Positions 40,306 through 48,819 of a stretch of DNA of 64,000 nucleotides are shown one piece after another. Each line of letters opens with the position of its first letter. Position 1 is the stretch's first letter. The notes below the pieces were generated by a model that made no database searches, had not been told where the DNA came from, and saw nothing but the letters and a program-made list of their open reading frames with translations. Position numbers and translations under genes: made by a program. Source of the stretch: ZC4RG30 sp049841155 (GTDB lineage Bacteria; Pseudomonadota; Gammaproteobacteria; Steroidobacterales; Steroidobacteraceae); NCBI GenBank assembly GCA_049841155.1, contig JASGHI010000004.1:124001-188000 (forward strand), in the 5' to 3' direction.

Positions 40306-41247
40306 CTAGCGGCGCGGCTTGAGGTGCAGTTCCTGGCGCTTGTAGTCGATGACCAGCGTGTCGAGCAGCCCGAGGATGTCCATGCCGATGAGGAGGGCCG
40401 GTTCGTCCTGCACTCCCCAGCGCGAGAAGATGTGCATGTCGCCAAAAGTGAAGTGTGCGTTGCGGATGGTGATGCCGGAGATTTCGATGGACGGCACCGG
40501 CGCGCCTTCGCCCTCCTGCACGTCACCGGTGGCGCCGGTGATCTGGTCGAGCGTCAGCTTGCTATGGCGCAGCCGGTATTCCAGGCGCTGCTTCAATGCG
40601 TTGTTTCCCACGCTGGTTTCGGCGCCGGTATCGATGATCGCCTGCACCGGCAGGCCGTCCATCATCGCCTGCACGATCATCAGCGGCAGCTTGTGGGCGA
40701 CGAAGGGCACGGTGGTGAAGCCACGCGCGGCGCGCAGGTCGGCCGAGCGCGAGATGTTGATGAAGTCGTTGCGGAAGTCGATGTAGATGCGCTTGTCCTG
40801 CATGCCTTCGGTGCCGAGCAGGCCGTCGGCGCCGCCGAAGGCATCGGCCACGATGGGCAGGGTGGCGGGACCGACGTACAGGTCCCCGACGCTCAGGCTG
40901 TCCACGCGGATGGTGGGCACGATGGCCACGCCGGTCACGCCGCGCAGCAGCACCGGCGGCGACTGGTCGGTGGGGATCTGCAGGGCTTCGACGACGCGCG
41001 GCACCACTGCGGAATGCGTGGCGCCCGAGTCCAGCACCAGCCGGAAGGGGCCCTTGTCGTCGATGAACACCGGCACCCATACGCGGCCGATGCGGTCGCG
41101 CTGCGTGGGAGCGACGTAGCGTGGCTGGGGAGCCTGCACGATGACCTCGGAGAGTTCATCGGCGGGCGCCGCGGGCTGCTCCCCGGCGGCCGCGAGGCCG
41201 AGCGCCGCGAGCAGAGTGCTACCAGACCAGATCGTCCGGCACGACAT
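40306..41247 (-). CDS. Exported retropepsin-like aspartyl protease with two active-site motifs
   Basis: 313 residues with a signal peptide (MSCRTIWSGSTLLAALGLAAAG). Two retropepsin-type motifs are present in one chain: LVLDSGATHSAV with Asp73 and AIIDTGAETSVG with Asp206. Each is followed by a hydrophobic glycine element (ADGLLGTEGM and LLIGMDILG). Retroviral-type proteases carry one motif and dimerise; here both lobes are in a single polypeptide. The start is uncertain: ATG at 41247 is used, and ATGs at 41265 and in the upstream gene's end are possible. It overlaps the DUF2058 gene end by 29 bases. A periplasmic protease or binding protein is likely. Confidence 0.8.
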   Translation of the reverse strand: MSCRTIWSGSTLLAALGLAAAGEQPAAPADELSEVIVQAPQPRYVAPTQRDRIGRVWVPVFIDDKGPFRLVLDSGATHSAVVPRVVEALQIPTDQSPPVLLRGVTGVAIVPTIRVDSLSVGDLYVGPATLPIVADAFGGADGLLGTEGMQDKRIYIDFRNDFINISRSADLRAARGFTTVPFVAHKLPLMIVQAMMDGLPVQAIIDTGAETSVGNNALKQRLEYRLRHSKLTLDQITGATGDVQEGEGAPVPSIEISGITIRNAHFTFGDMHIFSRWGVQDEPALLIGMDILGLLDTLVIDYKRQELHLKPRR

Positions 41248-41764
41248 GGTCCTTGTAGGGATCATCGGCATCGGGCTCCGCGCCGGGACGATTGTGATGG
41301 ATTACCGCGCGCTCCACGCGGGCCCGGATCTCCTCGGCCGTCGCGGCCGGCACGAAGGCATAGCGCCCCTCGTTGCGCACGATGGCAAGCTCGCCGGCGA
41401 TGAGCCGGCGGCGCAGCTCGGGCGTCACCGCGATGCGGCTGATCTTCACGCCGTGCTGGAAGTTGTAGAAATCCTCGGTGTCGACGCGCGGCACCTGGTG
41501 CTGCTCCACCAGCTGACGGATCTGCGCGAACCTGGCCTTGCGGTCGGCCTTTTCCTGCTTGCGGCGGTTCAGTTCGGCATCGCGCGCCGCCTTTTCGGCG
41601 GCCGCCTTGCGCGCGGCGATTTCCGCGGCGCTGGGCTGCGGCGGGCTCTTGCGGTCGCGCGGCGCGCGAAACTGCTCACGCTTGTGGTCGCGCTCGGCCT
41701 TCTGTACCTGCTGTTCGGTGACCAGCCCGGCTTTCAGCAGTTGTTCGCGCAGCGAAAGGCTCAT
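41219..41764 (-). CDS. DUF2058 family protein (YaiL-like)
   Basis: 181-residue, highly charged protein. The N-terminus MSLSLREQLLKAGLVTEQQVQKAERDHKREQ is the DUF2058 hallmark. Next comes a lysine/alanine/glutamate-rich coiled segment (about 45-85) and a compact C-terminal part with YNFQHGVKISRIAVTPELRRRLIAGELAIVRNEGRYAFVP. YaiL is often annotated as a nucleoprotein or polynucleotide-associated enzyme; the real role is unclear. TAAGAT stands six bases before the ATG, so it has its own promoter and no ribosome binding site. Confidence 0.88.
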   Translation of the reverse strand: MSLSLREQLLKAGLVTEQQVQKAERDHKREQFRAPRDRKSPPQPSAAEIAARKAAAEKAARDAELNRRKQEKADRKARFAQIRQLVEQHQVPRVDTEDFYNFQHGVKISRIAVTPELRRRLIAGELAIVRNEGRYAFVPAATAEEIRARVERAVIHHNRPGAEPDADDPYKDHVVPDDLVW

Positions 41765-41770
41765 GCAGCT

Positions 41771-41776
41771 ATCTTA
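41771..41776 (-). promoter_or_regulatory. -10 box TAAGAT before the DUF2058 gene
   Basis: TAAGAT on the minus strand ends six bases before the ATG at 41764 with no Shine-Dalgarno in between, another leaderless-type start. Confidence 0.45.
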
Positions 41777-41804
41777 CCCTTGGGTCTGTGGCCGGGCCGC
41801 AATG

Positions 41805-41849
41805 AAAAGGCCGATCTGCAGGCTTCCTTCAAAGCCCCGCAGACCGGCC
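41805..41849 (-). terminator. Intrinsic terminator after yceI
   Basis: Read on the minus strand, a long imperfect stem pairs GGCCGGTCTGCGGGGCTTT with AAGCCTGCAGATCGGCC, followed by TTTTCATT. It starts 33 bases after the yceI stop codon and insulates it from the DUF2058 unit. Confidence 0.75.
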
Positions 41850-41881
41850 TCGTTCAAGGTCCGGGTGGGATGGATCCCGGC

Positions 41882-42460
41882 TTACTCGGCCTTGACGGCC
41901 TCGACGGAGATCAGCAGCTTCACATCCATCTTGAAGCCCGCAGCCTTGCCGTAGCCCACGCCGAATTCTTCACGGTTGATATGCGTCTCGGCGTCCGCGC
42001 CGCAGACTTCCTTCTTGCTCATCGGGTTGGTCTTGCACAGGAACTGCGTGATCTTCAGCGTGACCGGCTTGGTGACGCCGTGCAGCGTGAGCTCACCCTG
42101 CACTTCGGTGGGGTTGCCGTTCTTGAACCCGGCGAGCTTGCCCTTGTACGTGGCGGTGGGGAACTTCTCGGTGTCGAAGATATCCGCGCCGCGCGCATGC
42201 TCGTTGAGCTTCTGGTGGCCGAAGTCGATGGTCTTCATGTCCATCGTCACGTCGACGCTGCCGGTGCTGGCCGCAGTGTCGAGCACGATCTTGCCGCTGG
42301 TCGAGTTGATCTTGCCGCGCCACAGCGACAGGCCACCCATGTGGTCCGCCTCGAACGCCGGAAAGGTGTGGCCGGGGTCGACGTTGTAGGTGACGGGGGC
42401 GGCCACCGCATAGGAGGCAGCCAGCAGTCCAAGGGCAAGGCCGGTCGCAACGTGTTTCAT
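41882..42460 (-). CDS. YceI family periplasmic lipocalin-like protein
   Basis: 192 residues with a signal peptide (MKHVATGLALGLLAASYAVA). The YceI fold is shown by VTYNVDPGHTFPAFEADHMGGLSLWRGKINSTSGKIVLD, DVTMDMKTIDFGHQKLNEHARGADIFD, the KFPTATYKG strand and ELTLHGVTKPVTLKI. YceI proteins are barrels that bind polyisoprenoids such as ubiquinone. GAGGA precedes the ATG by eight bases, better than the TTG one codon earlier. It is a single-gene unit ending in a strong terminator. Confidence 0.93.
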   Translation of the reverse strand: MKHVATGLALGLLAASYAVAAPVTYNVDPGHTFPAFEADHMGGLSLWRGKINSTSGKIVLDTAASTGSVDVTMDMKTIDFGHQKLNEHARGADIFDTEKFPTATYKGKLAGFKNGNPTEVQGELTLHGVTKPVTLKITQFLCKTNPMSKKEVCGADAETHINREEFGVGYGKAAGFKMDVKLLISVEAVKAE

Positions 42461-42567
42461 CAATGAATCCTCGTGACGGAAAATTGAAGCTCACTGTAAC
42501 CCAGATTTCCGGGGGCGCACAGCACCCCCGGGCGTACGGCACCCTGATGTGCAGTGCGTCATGCCGG

Positions 42568-42573
42568 TAGAAT
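42568..42573 (+). promoter_or_regulatory. -10 box TAGAAT before the carbonic anhydrase gene
   Basis: TAGAAT is followed by a seven-base gap and the ATG at 42581, with no ribosome binding site. It is identical in sequence and spacing to the element before the DGPF gene at 24637. Confidence 0.5.
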
Positions 42574-42580
42574 AGCCCCC

Positions 42581-43225
42581 ATGAGCCGGCTGGAACATCT
42601 GATCGACAACAACCGCCGCTGGGCCAAGCGGGTCACCGACCGGGAGCCGCAGTTCTTCGGCAGGCTGGTTGCCCAGCAGACCCCCCGCTACCTGTGGATC
42701 GGCTGCGCCGACAGCCGCGTTCCGGCCAACGAAATCGTCGACCTCGCGCCCGGGGAGCTTTTCGTGCACCGGAATGTCGCCAACCTCGTCGTGCACACCG
42801 ACCTGAACTGCCTGTCGGTGCTGCAGTACGCGGTCGACGTGCTCAAGGTGCGGGACATCATCGTCACCGGCCACTACGGCTGCGGCGGCATCGCCGCGGC
42901 GATGGCCGGTTCGTCCTTCGGGCTCATCGACAACTGGCTGCGGCATGTCCAGGACGTCCGCGACCATTACCCGCAGGAGCTGGCGGCAGCGGGCCCCCTG
43001 GCCGCGGACCGCCTGTGCGAGATCAACGTGCTGGAGCAGGCCCTGAATGTCTGCCGCACCACCATCGTCAAGGATGCCTGGGACCGGGGGCAGGAGCTGG
43101 CCGTCAACGCCTGGATCTACTCGGTGGCCGACGGCCTGGTGCGTGACCTCGGCTTCTGCGCCACGGGCGAGACCGACAGCGCGCTGCTGCGCCAGCGCGC
43201 GCTGCGCAGGCTCACGGCGGGCTGA
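42581..43225 (+). CDS. can: Beta-class carbonic anhydrase
   Basis: 214-residue zinc enzyme that interconverts carbon dioxide and bicarbonate in the cytoplasm. The zinc ligands and catalytic dyad match E. coli Can at the same positions: Cys42, Asp44 and Arg46 in GCADSRVPAN, and His98 and Cys101 in TGHYGCGG. The start MSRLEHLIDNNRRWAKRV is set by the TAGAAT element seven bases upstream. Its last 14 bases overlap the end of the convergent RND pump gene. Confidence 0.96.
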   Translation: MSRLEHLIDNNRRWAKRVTDREPQFFGRLVAQQTPRYLWIGCADSRVPANEIVDLAPGELFVHRNVANLVVHTDLNCLSVLQYAVDVLKVRDIIVTGHYGCGGIAAAMAGSSFGLIDNWLRHVQDVRDHYPQELAAAGPLAADRLCEINVLEQALNVCRTTIVKDAWDRGQELAVNAWIYSVADGLVRDLGFCATGETDSALLRQRALRRLTAG

Positions 43226-46200
43226 GCGCGGCGGCCTCGTCAGGCCGGCGCGGGGCGCGCCCGAGCCTGCGCCGGACCCAGTGCTCGAAATCGTCGAACA
43301 GGGTGTAGATCACCGGCACGACGAACAGCGACAGCGCCGTGGAGGCGAGCAGGCCGCCGATCACGGCGGCGCCCATGGGCGCCCGGAAGCTCGAATCCCC
43401 GTGCAGGCCGATGGTGATGGGCAGCATGCCCGCGGTCATGGCGATGGTGGTCATCACGATGGGGCGGGCGCGCTTGCTGCACGCGTCGATGATGGCCTCG
43501 CGCCGTGACAGGCCATGCTCGCGCCGGGCCATCACGATGTACTCCACCAGCAGGATGGAGTTCTTGGTCACGATGCCCATCAGGGTGAGCAGGCCGATCA
43601 GCGACGGCAGCGACAGCTCCATGTGCAGTATCCACAGCGCCAGGATGGCGCCGCCGGTGGACGGCGGCAGCGCCGAGAGGATGGTGATGGGCTGCAGCAC
43701 GTCGTGGAACAGCAGCACCAGCAGCGCATAGATGCACAGGATGCCGATGGCCATGGCGAGGAAGAAGCCGCTGTAGACGTCGCGCATGATCTTCGCTTCG
43801 CCGGTTTCCAGCGTGTGCACGCCGGAGGGCAGGTTCTTCATCGCGGGCAGGTCATACACCTGCCGCAGCGCATCGCCGAGCGGCACGTTGCCGCGGTCGG
43901 CGGTGATGGTGATGTTGCGGCTGCGGTCGTAGCGCGTGATCTGCGCGGGCCCCGCGCCGAACTCCACATCCGCGACGTTGGTCAGCGGCACGGCGCCGAA
44001 ACGCGAGGGCACCATCAGCAGCCGGATCTGGTCGATGTCCTTGCGCGCCTCGTCGTTGAGCCGCACGCGGATGGGCACCTGCCGGTCGGGCAGGTTGAGC
44101 TTGGCGAGATTGTTGGTGACGTCGCCGCTGGTGGCGATGCGTGTGGCCAGGCTGATGGCCGCGGTGGTGACGCCGAGCTCGGCCGCGCGGTCGGGCAACG
44201 GCCGGATCACCAGCTCCGGCTGCAGCAGGCTGGCGCTGGTGGTCACGTTGGAGAGGATCGCGACGCCGCGCATCTCGCGCTCGACGTTGGCCGCGGCTGC
44301 CGCCAGCAGCACGGAGTCGTCCCCGGTGAGTTCGATGCGCAGCGGCCCGCTGCCGGGCGGGCCGAAGCCGGCGCTCTGCATGCGGATGCCGGCAATGGCG
44401 CGCAGCTGCTCGACGATCCGGTCCTGCAGCTGCTGCTGCGTGAGCTTGCGCTCCTTGCGGTCCACCAGCGTGATGAAGGTGTTGGCCTGGTTCGGGGTCA
44501 GCGTGGAGGTGATGTGCAGGACTTCCGGAAAGCCGGAGACGCGCTGGCGCAGCTGCTGCGCGACGCTGCGCGAATCCTCCATGGTCGAGCCGGGCGGCAG
44601 GCTGATGCTGAGGTTCACGTAGCCGGAGTCGTCGCTGGGCGAGAAGCCCACCGGCAGCCTGGTGGCGAGCAGCAGCGCGCCGACCATGAGGGCGGTGGAG
44701 GCGGCGATCGTGGCCTTGCGGTGGGCCAGCGCCCATTCCACCCTGCCGACATACCAGGACTTGAACCGGCCGCCGTCATCCTCCTGCGAGTGCGGGCGCA
44801 TCAGGCGCGAGGCCATCAGCGGCGTGAGCGTGCGCGCCACCAGCAGCGAGAACAGCACCGCGACGGTGGCCGTGAAGCCGAAGGGCTTGAAGAACTGGCC
44901 CGGGATGCCGTTCATGAAGGCCACCGGGATGAACACCGCGCACAGCGTCAGCGAGGTTGCGACTACGGCAAGGCCGATCTCTATGGCGGCGTCGGTGGCG
45001 GCCTGCAGCGGCGGTTTGCCCATGCGCAGGTGGCGCACGATGTTCTCGACCTCGACGATGGCATCGTCCACCAGCATGCCCACCACCAGCGTCAGCGCCA
45101 GCATGGTCAGCGTGTTCATCGAGAAGCCGAAGAGATGCAGCGCCCAGAAGGTGGGAATCACCGACAGCGGCAGGGCGGCGGCGGAGATCAGCGTGGCGCG
45201 GATGTCCTTGAGGAAGAACCACACCACGATGATGGCCAGCAGCGCGCCCTCGACCAGCATGAGCATCGAGGTGTGGAAGCTGTCGCGGATCTCCGCGTCC
45301 TGCACCGCGTTGATCTCGGTGATGTGGATCTGCGGATACTGCTGCTGCAGGCGCTGCACGGCCGCGCGCGCGCCGTCGGCCACCTTCAGCGCGCCCTCAC
45401 CCCAGGCGCGCATCACCTGGAAGCCGATCACCGGCTTGCCGTCGAGCAGCACCTCCTGGCGGATCTCGGCGGCCTGGTCGCGCACGTCGGCGATGGAATC
45501 GAGCCGCACGTTGCGGCCATCGCCGAGCGCGATGGGCAGCGCCGCGAGCTCCGGCACCGAGGCGATGGTGCCCAGCGTGCGCACGTTCTGCTCCTGGGCG
45601 CCGATGCGGGTCTCGCCGCCGGGCAGCTCCACCTGGGTGCGCAGCAACTGGCTGGAGACATCACCGGCGGTGACCCCCAGGGCCGCCATGCGGTCCGGGT
45701 CCAGGTCCACGCGCACCTCGCGCGTGACGCCGCCGATGCGGCTGACCTGGCCCACGCCGTCCACGCCGCTGATGGCGCGCATCACGTTGAGGTCCACGAA
45801 CCAGGACAGCTCGGTGTCCGTCATGGCATCCGAGGACACGGCAAAGGTCAGCACCGGGTCGCCGGTGGTCGCGGCGCGCTGGATGTTGGGCTCGGTGGCA
45901 TCCAGCGGCAGTTCCGGGCGGATGCGGGTGACCGCATCGCGCACATCGTCCATGGCCTGCGAGATGTCGGTGCCGAACTGGAACTCGATGATGGTGGTCG
46001 AGGAGCCGGTGGTGACCGTGGAGCGCATGTTGTCGATGCCGACCACCGTCGAGACCGTATCCTCGACCTTGCGCGTGATCTCGGTTTCCATCTGCGACGG
46101 CGGCACGCCGGGGTAGCTGACGTTCACCACGACGAAGGGCAGGGCGATGTCCGGCTGGTCCTGCACGCCGAGCTTCGGGAAGCTGATCAGTCCGCCGAGC

Positions 46201-46265
46201 ACCAGCGCGATGAACAGCATCACCACCGGAACGGGGTTGCGGATCGACCAGGTAACGAAGTTCAC
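43212..46265 (-). CDS. RND efflux transporter permease (HAE1/AcrB-MexF type)
   Basis: 1017-residue inner membrane pump with the RND layout of twelve helices and two large periplasmic loops. It starts VTWSIRNPVPVVMLFIALVLGG. The proton-relay motif GMLVDDAIVEVENIVRH lies in helix 4. Repeated second-half features include GIVTKNSILLVEYIV. The sequence is closer to MexF/MdtB-like multidrug or solvent pumps than to metal pumps. The GTG start overlaps the adaptor stop as GTGA. No TolC-like channel gene is in the window. Confidence 0.93.
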   Translation of the reverse strand: MNFVTWSIRNPVPVVMLFIALVLGGLISFPKLGVQDQPDIALPFVVVNVSYPGVPPSQMETEITRKVEDTVSTVVGIDNMRSTVTTGSSTTIIEFQFGTDISQAMDDVRDAVTRIRPELPLDATEPNIQRAATTGDPVLTFAVSSDAMTDTELSWFVDLNVMRAISGVDGVGQVSRIGGVTREVRVDLDPDRMAALGVTAGDVSSQLLRTQVELPGGETRIGAQEQNVRTLGTIASVPELAALPIALGDGRNVRLDSIADVRDQAAEIRQEVLLDGKPVIGFQVMRAWGEGALKVADGARAAVQRLQQQYPQIHITEINAVQDAEIRDSFHTSMLMLVEGALLAIIVVWFFLKDIRATLISAAALPLSVIPTFWALHLFGFSMNTLTMLALTLVVGMLVDDAIVEVENIVRHLRMGKPPLQAATDAAIEIGLAVVATSLTLCAVFIPVAFMNGIPGQFFKPFGFTATVAVLFSLLVARTLTPLMASRLMRPHSQEDDGGRFKSWYVGRVEWALAHRKATIAASTALMVGALLLATRLPVGFSPSDDSGYVNLSISLPPGSTMEDSRSVAQQLRQRVSGFPEVLHITSTLTPNQANTFITLVDRKERKLTQQQLQDRIVEQLRAIAGIRMQSAGFGPPGSGPLRIELTGDDSVLLAAAAANVEREMRGVAILSNVTTSASLLQPELVIRPLPDRAAELGVTTAAISLATRIATSGDVTNNLAKLNLPDRQVPIRVRLNDEARKDIDQIRLLMVPSRFGAVPLTNVADVEFGAGPAQITRYDRSRNITITADRGNVPLGDALRQVYDLPAMKNLPSGVHTLETGEAKIMRDVYSGFFLAMAIGILCIYALLVLLFHDVLQPITILSALPPSTGGAILALWILHMELSLPSLIGLLTLMGIVTKNSILLVEYIVMARREHGLSRREAIIDACSKRARPIVMTTIAMTAGMLPITIGLHGDSSFRAPMGAAVIGGLLASTALSLFVVPVIYTLFDDFEHWVRRRLGRAPRRPDEAAALSPP

Positions 46266-47395
46266 GGCGTGCTCTGCTGCGCGGCGGCCGTGTCGGCGAT
46301 GCGCACCGTGTCACCATCCTTGAGGAAGCCCGCGCCGGTCACGGCGATCTTCTCGCCGGCTGCGACGCCTCCGGAAACCTGCATGCGGTCGCCGTGCACG
46401 CCCACGGGCTGCACCCGCCGGCGCTCCACGGTGTTGCCATCCTTGAGCACGAAGACGTAGCTGTAGCCGTCCTGCATGACGATGCTGGCCACGGGCAGCA
46501 GCAGCGCACTGTCCTCGCCGGTCTGGATCCGGCCGCGCGCGAACATGCCCGGGCGGGCCGCGCCGCCGACGATGTCCACGTAGGCGATGCCGATGCGCGT
46601 GGTGGGCTGCACCGTCGGCGACACCGCGCGCACCGTGCCTTCGAGCCGCGCGCCGTCGACGGTGGTGATCTCGGCCTTCTGACCCACCTTGATGAGCCGC
46701 ATCTGCGCTTCGGGCACCTGCGCCTGCCACTCCACGCGGTTCTGGCGCAGCAGCCGCAGCATTTCGGTGCCGGCCTGCGCGATCTGCCCCACGCTCACGG
46801 TGCGCGAGGTGATCACGCCGCTGTCCGGTGCCGTGACCGTGGCATAGCGGACGCGCAGCTCGGCCGTGCGCAGGTCGGCGCGCGCGGTCTCGACTCGGGC
46901 CGCGGCATCCACGTGCTCGGCGCGCAGGCGGTCCAGGTCTGCGGCCGACAGCGCCCCCTGGGTGGCCACCGACTCGCCGCGGCGCAGCGCTGCGGCGGCA
47001 TTGATTTCGCTGGCCTCGGCGCTGCGCAGTGCGGCGCGGCGCGAATCCAGATCCGCCTGCAGCATGTCGCCCGCAAGCCGCACCAGCACCTGGCCCTTCT
47101 GCACGGCAGTGCCCACGTCCACCAGCACCTGCGAGATGCGGTAACCGCCGACCTCGGCGCTGATGATCACGTCCTGCCAGGCCTGGATGGAGCCCGTGGC
47201 TTCCACGACCTGGGCAATGGGGCTGGCGGCGACCTGGGTGGTGGTCACTGTCATCGCGGCCGGGACGGCGGCCGGCTGGCCCGCGCCGGGCGCACGGCCG
47301 CATCCCTGCAGCGCAAGGGCCGTGGCCAGCGCGAGCGCGAGGAGAACTTTGGCGGCAGGGGGCTGTCGCAGCAGGGGCTGGATATGCGTCCGCAT
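46262..47395 (-). CDS. RND efflux periplasmic adaptor (membrane fusion protein)
   Basis: 377 residues. A lipoprotein-type signal LALALATALALQGCGRAPG has its cysteine near residue 32, so the protein should be lipid-anchored in the inner membrane. The lipoyl half-motifs VEATGSIQAWQDVIISAEVGG and VQKGQVLVRLAG flank a helical hairpin (about 110-165), followed by beta-barrel and membrane-proximal domains. It links the RND pump to an outer membrane channel. The gene is divergent from marR across a region with paired palindromes. Confidence 0.92.
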   Translation of the reverse strand: MRTHIQPLLRQPPAAKVLLALALATALALQGCGRAPGAGQPAAVPAAMTVTTTQVAASPIAQVVEATGSIQAWQDVIISAEVGGYRISQVLVDVGTAVQKGQVLVRLAGDMLQADLDSRRAALRSAEASEINAAAALRRGESVATQGALSAADLDRLRAEHVDAAARVETARADLRTAELRVRYATVTAPDSGVITSRTVSVGQIAQAGTEMLRLLRQNRVEWQAQVPEAQMRLIKVGQKAEITTVDGARLEGTVRAVSPTVQPTTRIGIAYVDIVGGAARPGMFARGRIQTGEDSALLLPVASIVMQDGYSYVFVLKDGNTVERRRVQPVGVHGDRMQVSGGVAAGEKIAVTGAGFLKDGDTVRIADTAAAQQSTP

Positions 47396-47409
47396 GAGAT
47401 CCGTCTTGT

Positions 47410-47438
47410 CTGATATCAGGCAACTGATATATTATCAG
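47410..47438. promoter_or_regulatory. Tandem MarR-type operators between the pump operon and marR
   Basis: Two perfect palindromes lie 15 and 36 bases from the flanking starts: CTGATATCAG (47410-47419) and CTGATA-TAT-TATCAG (47424-47438). They share the half-site TATCAG. A further weaker TCAGGGGCCTGA overlaps the marR start. Binding by MarR would repress both directions. Confidence 0.65.
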
Positions 47439-47445
47439 GGGCCTG

Positions 47446-47997
47446 ATGAAAGAGACAAGAGGCCCTTCGGGCACCGTGGGAACTTCTCCGCAACCTGCAG
47501 CGCGCGTACCGGAGGAGCAGATCGGCTATCTGCTCAAGCGCCTGATGCACCTGTTCCGCCATCTGGTGGACCTGCGGCTGCGCCGCGATGCGGACATCTC
47601 CTTCGCCCATCTGGTCACCCTGGACCAGATCCAGCATGAACCCGGTGTGGCCGGGGCGCAGATCGCCCGGCGCCTGTTCGTCACCGCGCAGACCATGACG
47701 GGTCTGCTGCATCGCCTGGAAGGGGATGGCTGCATCGAGAGGCGCCCCGATCCGCACAACCGCCGCGCCGACCGCTGGTTCATCCTGCCCGCCGGCAAGG
47801 AGCGGCTGTTGCGCGCACGCGCGGCCGGCGCGCCGGTCATGGCGCAGATGTTCTCGCTGCTGCAGCCGGAGGAAGTGGTCGTGCTGCGCAGCCATCTGGA
47901 ACGTTGCGTGGAAGGTCTGGAGCAGGAAAACCGGCGCGAGAGCCATGCCCTGCCGCCGGAAACGCGCGGTGTGCTGTTCGCGCGCGATGGCGACTGA
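47446..47997 (+). CDS. MarR family transcriptional regulator
   Basis: 183 residues with a winged helix-turn-helix (about 75-140). The recognition region is GVAGAQIARRLFVTAQTMTGLLHRLEGDGCIERRPDPHNRRADRWFI, with the wing DPHNRRAD typical of MarR. Dimerisation helices lie at both ends. It is divergent from the RND pump operon and overlaps likely operator sites, so it probably represses the pump and itself until a drug-like ligand binds. The N-terminal 25 residues are poorly conserved, and a later start cannot be excluded. Confidence 0.92.
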   Translation: MKETRGPSGTVGTSPQPAARVPEEQIGYLLKRLMHLFRHLVDLRLRRDADISFAHLVTLDQIQHEPGVAGAQIARRLFVTAQTMTGLLHRLEGDGCIERRPDPHNRRADRWFILPAGKERLLRARAAGAPVMAQMFSLLQPEEVVVLRSHLERCVEGLEQENRRESHALPPETRGVLFARDGD

Positions 47998-48016
47998 TCC
48001 GCGGTCAACCTATAGA

Positions 48017-48022
48017 TAGAAT
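48017..48022 (+). promoter_or_regulatory. -10 box TAGAAT before the yqhA-like gene
   Basis: TAGAAT ends six bases before the ATG at 48029. CTGATC at 47994-47999, 17 bases upstream, is a possible -35. No ribosome binding site is present. Confidence 0.45.
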
Positions 48023-48028
48023 GTCCGG

Positions 48029-48556
48029 ATGCTTGAAAGACAGATCGAACGCCTGCTGTTCGCGAGCCGCTGGCTGCTCGCGCCCATCTACCTCGGCCTC
48101 GCCGCTGCGCTATTGGTGCTGGGTGCCAAGTTCTTCCAGGAGCTCTACCACGCGATAGTCCACGTCTTCACGCTGGATGCCGCCCTGTCCTGGACCGAGG
48201 CGGAGGTGGTGCTTGCGCTGCTTGCGCTGGTGGATCTTTCGCTGGTGGCCAGCCTGATCGTGATGGTGATGTTCTCCGGCTACGAGAATTTCGTCTCCAA
48301 GATCGACATGGAGGGCGAGCACGACAAGCTGGGCTGGCTGGGCAAGCTCGATGCGGGTACGCTCAAGCTCAAGGTGGCCGCGTCCATCGTGGCGATCTCG
48401 TCCATTCACCTGCTGCGCGCCTTCATGGACGCCAAGCAGACGGCCAATGACAAGCTCATGTGGTACGTCATCATCCACCTGACCTTCGTGACCTCGGCCG
48501 TGATGCTGGGCGTGCTCGACCGGCTCACTGCCGCAGGGCACCGCCACGACAAGTAA
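48029..48556 (+). CDS. YqhA/UPF0114 family membrane protein
   Basis: 175-residue inner membrane protein of the UPF0114 family. The N-terminus MLERQIERLLFASRWLLAPIYLGLA is the family hallmark. Other parts are VLALLALVDLSLVASLIVMVMFSGYENFVS, followed by the conserved KLGWLGKLDAGTLKLKVAASIVAISSIHLLRAFM. It has four helices. Function unknown. The close TAGAAT element sets the start. Confidence 0.92.
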   Translation: MLERQIERLLFASRWLLAPIYLGLAAALLVLGAKFFQELYHAIVHVFTLDAALSWTEAEVVLALLALVDLSLVASLIVMVMFSGYENFVSKIDMEGEHDKLGWLGKLDAGTLKLKVAASIVAISSIHLLRAFMDAKQTANDKLMWYVIIHLTFVTSAVMLGVLDRLTAAGHRHDK

Positions 48557-48654
48557 TTGGCTGAAAGGAGCCGATTTGCGCTCTTCCTCCCTCGTGGCAT
48601 GCTGTGCCAGCATTCACGGCATCCAGGGAAGCAGGACATCCGAGGGAGCAAGCC

Positions 48655-48819
48655 ATGTACTGTCCCCGCTGCGGCGCAGAAAACGCCGACAACCGGACGC
48701 TGTGCGTCCGCTGCCGCAAGCCGCTGGCCATGCGGCTAGCGGGAGTCGCGGCCGCCGCCCAGCCAGCTGCCCCGCGCCACCAGCCACAGCAGCAGCACCA
48801 GCACTGCGAAGGGCAGTAG
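48655..48819 (+). CDS. Zinc-ribbon mini-protein or remnant
   Basis: 54 residues. The first 24 form a clear zinc ribbon with two CxxC knuckles, MYCPRCGAENADNRTLCVRC. The rest is alanine-, glutamine- and histidine-rich and is antisense to the end of the OPT transporter gene (overlap 48736-48819). GGGAG seven bases before the ATG is a fair ribosome binding site. Such N-terminal ribbons usually precede a larger domain, so this may be a truncated gene whose 3' part was lost, or a genuine small protein. The gene lies 98 bases after yqhA. Confidence 0.5.
   Translation: MYCPRCGAENADNRTLCVRCRKPLAMRLAGVAAAAQPAAPRHQPQQQHQHCEGQ

Noticed and set aside
43515..46460. 981-codon open frame on the plus strand opposite the RND pump
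   Set aside because: Low-complexity His/Asp/Gln-rich peptide, no motifs, and fully antisense to a well-conserved RND permease.
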